This document shows, piece after piece, positions 59,676-64,000 of a stretch of 64,000 nucleotides of DNA (position 1 is its first letter; every line of letters starts with the position of its first letter). The stretch comes from Silene conica. Lineage: Eukaryota; Streptophyta; Magnoliopsida; Caryophyllales; Caryophyllaceae. Made by a program: the position numbers and the translations under genes. The notes beneath the pieces are model-generated. The model did no database searches and had not been told where the DNA came from. It was given only the letters and a program-made list of their open reading frames with translations. The stretch is from positions 27,870,203 to 27,934,202 of the forward strand of contig CM055312.2 in assembly GCA_029255685.2 (NCBI GenBank), written 5' to 3'.

Positions 59676-61769
59676 CTACTTGACATAAGCCTCGCAGCCC
59701 CAAACCCGAATAAAGGACAAGTTAGGGACCATTCCCTTCCATAATTCATATGGAGTCTTGTCAACAGCTTTAGACGGACTTCGGTTTATTATTAGAGCGG
59801 CCGACAAAAGAGCATAGCCCCACAATGAATCAGGCACAACGGTGTGACTCATCATGGATCGAACCATATCGAGTTGAGTTCGATTTCTCCGTTCGGACAC
59901 ACCATTTAATTGTGGTGTTCCAGGTGGAGTCAACTGTAGCACGGTGCCACAGTCTTTAAGGTGTTGATCAAACTCGTGTGAAAGATACTCACCACCACGA
60001 TCAGAACGTAGTGCTTTAATCTTTCTTCCCAGTTGGTTCTGTACCCGATTCTGGTATTCTTTGAACTTGTCAAAGGATTCACTTTTATGCTTCATTAAGT
60101 AGACATAGCCATATCTACTCAAATCATCCGTGAAAGTGATGAAATACCTATAGCCTTCTCGTGCGTTGATCGACATAGGCCCACATACATCCGTATGTAT
60201 GAGTCCTAATAGGTCGGCAGCGCGCATTCCAACACCTTTGAAAGAAATACGAGTCATTTTGCCGATGAGACATGATTCACACGTGCCATATGATTCGAAA
60301 TCAAAGGCCGAGATAGCTCCATTCTGTATGAGCTGTTTTACGCGTTTCTCATTTATATGTCCCATACGACAATGCCATAGGTAAGTTTGATCTTTGTCAC
60401 CTACCTTTAATCTCTTATTATTCACATGTAATATTTCAGTGGTTTGATCTAAAACATAAATTCCATTCATGCAAACTGCCTTGCCATAAATCATATTGTG
60501 TAATGAGAAAATACAACTGTTATTTTCTATTACAAATGAAAAACGAAGTTTGTCAAGTGCAGAAACTGAAATAATGTTTTTGGATAAACAAGGAACATAA
60601 TAACAGTTATATAAAGATAACTCGAATCCGCTTGGAAGCTGGATCACGTATGTTCCCCTCGAGACTGCAGCAACACGTGCTCCATTCCCGACACGCAGGT
60701 CAACCTCACCCTTGATGAGGGGTTCTTGGTTTCGGAGGCCCTGCACATGATTACATAGATGAGAACCACAACCAGTATCTAGTACCCAAGTTCCGTAACT
60801 TGCATGGTTAATCTCAATCATGTGAATAAAAGAAGAAGAAGACATACCAACAAGAGTAACACGACCTGCCTTAATGTCCTCACAATACACGGGGCATGAG
60901 CGCCTCCAATGCCCAGTCTTGTGGCAATGGTGACATTCCATGCTAGTATCCTTGCTGTTTGTCTTGCCCTGTGAGTTGCTCGACTCACCTGGCCAACTCT
61001 TGGTAAATCCTGGTTTCTTGAACCTGGGCTTACCTACTGCTAGGTCGCCCTGAGCTTTAGCTTTCCCCTTACCCTTACCCTTGCTGGAGATCATGAGAAC
61101 ATCCTGCTTCACGCTCCCACTTAATTTCAGGTCCTTCTCGGTCTGTACGAGAAGGGAGTGGAGCTCATGAGGAGTCTTCTTCATGCCGTTCATGTAATAG
61201 TTGGCCCTAAAGAGGGCGAACCCATCATGAAGCGAATGAAGCATTCGATCAACGATTATGTTCTCACTGATCTTGCAGTTTAGGGCCTCCAGTTTCTCGA
61301 TATTCTCAATCATGTTGAGAATATGTGGGCTAACTGCTTGGCCCTTCTGGAGTTTCGCCTCAAAGAAGCGACAGGTATGCTCATAAGAAACAATTCTCGG
61401 AGCTTTTGAGAATTCGTTAGTGAGCGTGGTGAAAATCTTGTTTGCACCATGGGTTATGAAGCGTCTTTGCAAATTGGATTCCATTGCATAGATGAGTACG
61501 TTCTTTATCGCACCCGCTTCCATGACGAAGTCGCTATGAGCGCGAACTTCGTTGGCTCTAGCTCCAGTTCCTGGGTATGCCGGAATTGGCTCAGTTAAGT
61601 ACTTAAGCTTTCCGTCAGCAATGACAGCATTCCGTAGTGCTGCCTCCCAGTCAGAGAAGTTTGACCCATCATTCCTCAGTCTAGTAGACTGATTCATGGA
61701 GTCCATGAAGGCTTTTAGCCAGGATTCACGTGCTAGTTTGGCACTTGGCATTGGGTCTTCACCAGCCAT
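59676..61769 (-). pseudogene. E gag-protease-integrase, long open stretch
   Basis: 697 codons open. Gag domain from residue 16 (ESWLKAFMDSMN, later ESNLQRRFITHGANKIFTTL). CCHC knuckle CHHCHKTGHWRRSC at about residue 279. Protease DTGCG at about residue 330. Integrase has HCRMGHINEKR, CESC, GLIHTDVCGPM, LRSDRGGEYLS (Asp near residue 590) and NGVSERRNRTQLDMVRS, so the zinc site and D,D35E triad are intact. A TAG at 59676-59678 ends it within the integrase, and the same frame continues beyond. Up to that point it is the best preserved copia coding region in the window. Confidence 0.9.
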
Positions 61770-63400
61770 TAGTTATACAGCAGTTTAATTGAACGTGTTC
61801 TACACTGAAAAGAAGATAAAAACAAAACCATATAAGCAACTCATTGTTGTGATTTAAGTCTATTTTAAATTGAATTTAAACTCGTAAACTCATGCATTTA
61901 TATAATTGATCTCCCTCAAGAATTATATAAACGATCCTAAGACTCAATTTCCGTATGTTGATAAGCCCACAGCTTGGCTAATTCCACCATTGGAACTCTT
62001 GGTCGATAGATTTCCGTAAATTATATCTATTAGTCCATCATAGTCGCTAGATAGTATCGAGTGACCACAATGTTGAGATAAAATAAATCATTTGTTTCCA
62101 CTTACCCGACGTAGAAGGGGTCATATTATGCCTACCGACGAAGAAGGGATTCATGGGAGTCTGATTTATAAAGACTAGTCTCAATTTTTGGTTATACGAG
62201 GAAGACCCCATCAACTTATATTTATCCATTTTAAGTGAACTAATATCTAGCATTTGCGAGAATGAATGAAATAAAGTGATGGCTTTACATGTGACATGTG
62301 ACATCTGTATTGTCACAGAAAACTAACGCGTAACCTCTACATGAGTCAGTTTTCAGGCATGTTATAGGTGGTTTGGTTTTAGGCGGAATATGATGCAAGC
62401 TATTATCGATGAAAGCATAAAATAAATGCAATAAACGTAAATAAAAGTCCTAGTGTGGCCTATCCTACCAAAATAAACATAAAAACAACTTTGGAATCCA
62501 CCGTTGGACCCTAGAAGCTTGTCTTGATGTTCCATCTTGGTCCTTGTAGCGGGAGTGAGCATCCGGTCTCCGTCTTTGGTCTTCACAAAATTACTAATTT
62601 AAATTACAAATATAACCCTATTTACATTCTAATTTAAATACAAAAGTAATTACATGGCAAAAACCCAAAACGGAGATTCAAGATCTCAAAATTACAAACA
62701 AGACTGTGTCCCATCATTACGGTGACACAATCTTCTAAGGCCAGACTAAGTTACAACCGTTTGCAAAATTAAATACGTTATAGAAAGCATTCAAAAGGCA
62801 TTCAACAAGACGATAAATAAAATTCATCAACTAAAATTAAAATTCATTCATGAAATAATACTGTTATTATGATTAACAAATTTTACCAAACCACCTTTAC
62901 GGGATTAAATTATGTGATTATACCGTTTTATCCACTTTAATTTTAACAAGTTTATAATCCATTATCTTAAACCGTTTTAAAATAATATGTATCATGCGAG
63001 AGTGAACCGTTTCACAAAAATAATATATACTATTTCCGTATACAGCATATTATTTTGGCCAAGGGAAAATAAAAACAAGTTATTTTCGGGAAAGATAACA
63101 CGACTGTTACAGGGAAGTGGTCGACCGACCTCAACATGGGGTCGACCGACCTACTGTCAGAGAAAAAAAAATTCATGTAACAGCAGAATGGTCGACCGAC
63201 CCAATAAACAGGTCGACCGACCACAAAACACGAAATCGAGATTCTGAAAACTCAAAATTGTTGCACTTGAAATCAAAACAAGTTTTTACCTTTGATTCAA
63301 AACGTGTAAATCAAAATAAACAGCAACAAGGGTTCACATATTGTCAAGAATATCGATTAATTAACAATATGTAAACAGGAATCGAAAACAAGATCGATTA
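61770..63400 (-). other. E leader, partial, non-coding
   Basis: Colinear with the D leader; GTGAGCATCC near 62550 and similar patches match. Contains palindromic array v at 63117-63225. The PBS and 5' LTR are beyond the window, displaced by the LTR at 63401. Confidence 0.7.
63117..63225. repeat. Palindromic motif array v, GGTCGACCGACC type
   Basis: Four copies in two pairs (63119 and 63142; 63191 and 63212). Members of a pair are separated by about 8-11 bases. Confidence 0.9.
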
Positions 63401-64000
63401 TGTAACACCCCCATTTATTTAAGAGCCTTTAGCAAGACATTCTCAAATAAATAGAGTTGTTACCCTCTCGGAGTGACCGAGGTAGTGAATAACAAAGTAA
63501 AACAAACCAAAGTACTTTACATAAAATTGATGGAATTTAAACTCTTTTTATTACAATTACTACGCAATAGAAAATAAAGTACAACTGATAATTTCTACGT
63601 ATGTGGTCTAATTCTAAGTCGGTCCAGCCAAGTGCTCACGCCATCCCATGCTCCTATATATTCATCTTCCCTGTCAAATCTGCTCCCCATTACGGATCAT
63701 CACAGGTGTAAATAAACGAATACACGGTCAACCTCGCGGTTGAGTAGGATAATAATCAAACCAATAAATATGCAATGAATGAGTATGCAAATGAGAATGC
63801 AATTGTCATGGCCTTTCTACGGAGCTCATCCCCAAACTTTCACCCGCCTCCTCCTGGCCGGGTCTGCCTCGATCGTCATCGAGAAACCAGCTTAACAGCT
63901 GAGCTACACCACCACGAAGGTATAAAACGGTGTCTGCCGGTAAGTTATTTATACATCACCCGAAGGCTCTTACCATGATGTCTGCCCAGGCTTAACCTGT
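63401..64000 (-). repeat. Ty3-type LTR (A/solo-LTR family), minus strand, partial
   Basis: TGTAACACCCCC at 63401 and the following AGCAAGACATTCTCAAATAA repeat the end of the solo LTR at 45004 and, in reverse, of A. GTCAACCTCGCGGTTGAGTA at about 63726 is also shared. Inserted in the E leader; the expected target duplication begins with GATTA (63396-63400). It runs off the window. Confidence 0.85.

Larger units (their letters stand above)
44519..64000 (-). mobile_element. Element E: Ty1/copia retrotransposon, minus strand, 5' LTR outside window
   Basis: Contains gag-protease-integrase (61769-59676), RT and RNase H down to 57738, 3' UTR, purine tract and a 3' LTR split into 44519-45003 and 56374-56874 by a solo LTR. 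A Ty3-type LTR interrupts its leader at 63401. At least three nonsense codons and a pair of compensating frameshifts make it inactive. It is closely related to D. Confidence 0.88.

Overview
This is plant nuclear DNA, almost certainly from a eudicot. It is AT-rich and built mostly of nested LTR retrotransposons. The primer-binding sites have the TGGTATCAGAGC pattern (initiator-Met tRNA) typical of plants, and the one convincing host gene is an F-box/FBA gene of plant type. The species cannot be fixed from the sequence alone. No rRNA gene, tRNA gene, CRISPR array or prokaryotic operon is visible.

Left part (1-21788). A Ty3/gypsy chromovirus ('F', plus strand, chromodomain integrase, 2.2-kb LTR) is cut in two places. 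Its 5' part is interrupted by element 'A' (1-7484, entering from outside the window), a non-autonomous Ty3-type element with a 2.8-kb LTR and a non-coding interior. Its integrase is interrupted by 'B' (11473-17417), a Ty1/copia-type gag-only element with an internal deletion and a perfect GAAGG target duplication. F itself sits in the minus-strand LTR of another Ty3-type element (20220-21169), which abuts a further minus-strand LTR start (21170-21788).

Middle part (21789-31756). This holds unassigned repeat sequence, CG-rich palindromic motif arrays, an Athila/Tat-like minus-strand LTR, a broken chromovirus integrase fragment, and then the F-box gene (26861-28033). A 51-bp tandem repeat carrying G-boxes lies 300-470 bp upstream of that gene. 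Downstream are a Stowaway-like MITE, a solo Ty3-type LTR (28994-31278) with hairpin arrays, and a MITE with about 110-bp inverted ends.

Right part (31757-64000). Two minus-strand Ty1/copia elements with decayed gag-pol lie here. 'D' (32147-42707) carries a Helitron in its 3' LTR and a Micron-like element embedded in (TA)n in both LTRs. 'E' (44519 to beyond the window) has its 3' LTR split by a solo Ty3 LTR (45004-56368, target duplication CACAT). That solo LTR is in turn split by 'C' (47611-55995, target duplication TATAT), an apparently very young gag-only copia-type element with LTRs that differ at only one base I noticed. A further Ty3 LTR starts at 63401 in the E leader.

The most interesting biology is (1) the relation between gag-only elements B and C and the pol-bearing family D/E, which share LTR start, U3 block, polypurine tract, 3' UTR block and gag homology, suggesting trans-mobilisation; and (2) arrays of short CG-rich dyad motifs, each with its own variant sequence, at five loci in unrelated LTRs and leaders. 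Two arrays lie directly upstream of a TATA box.
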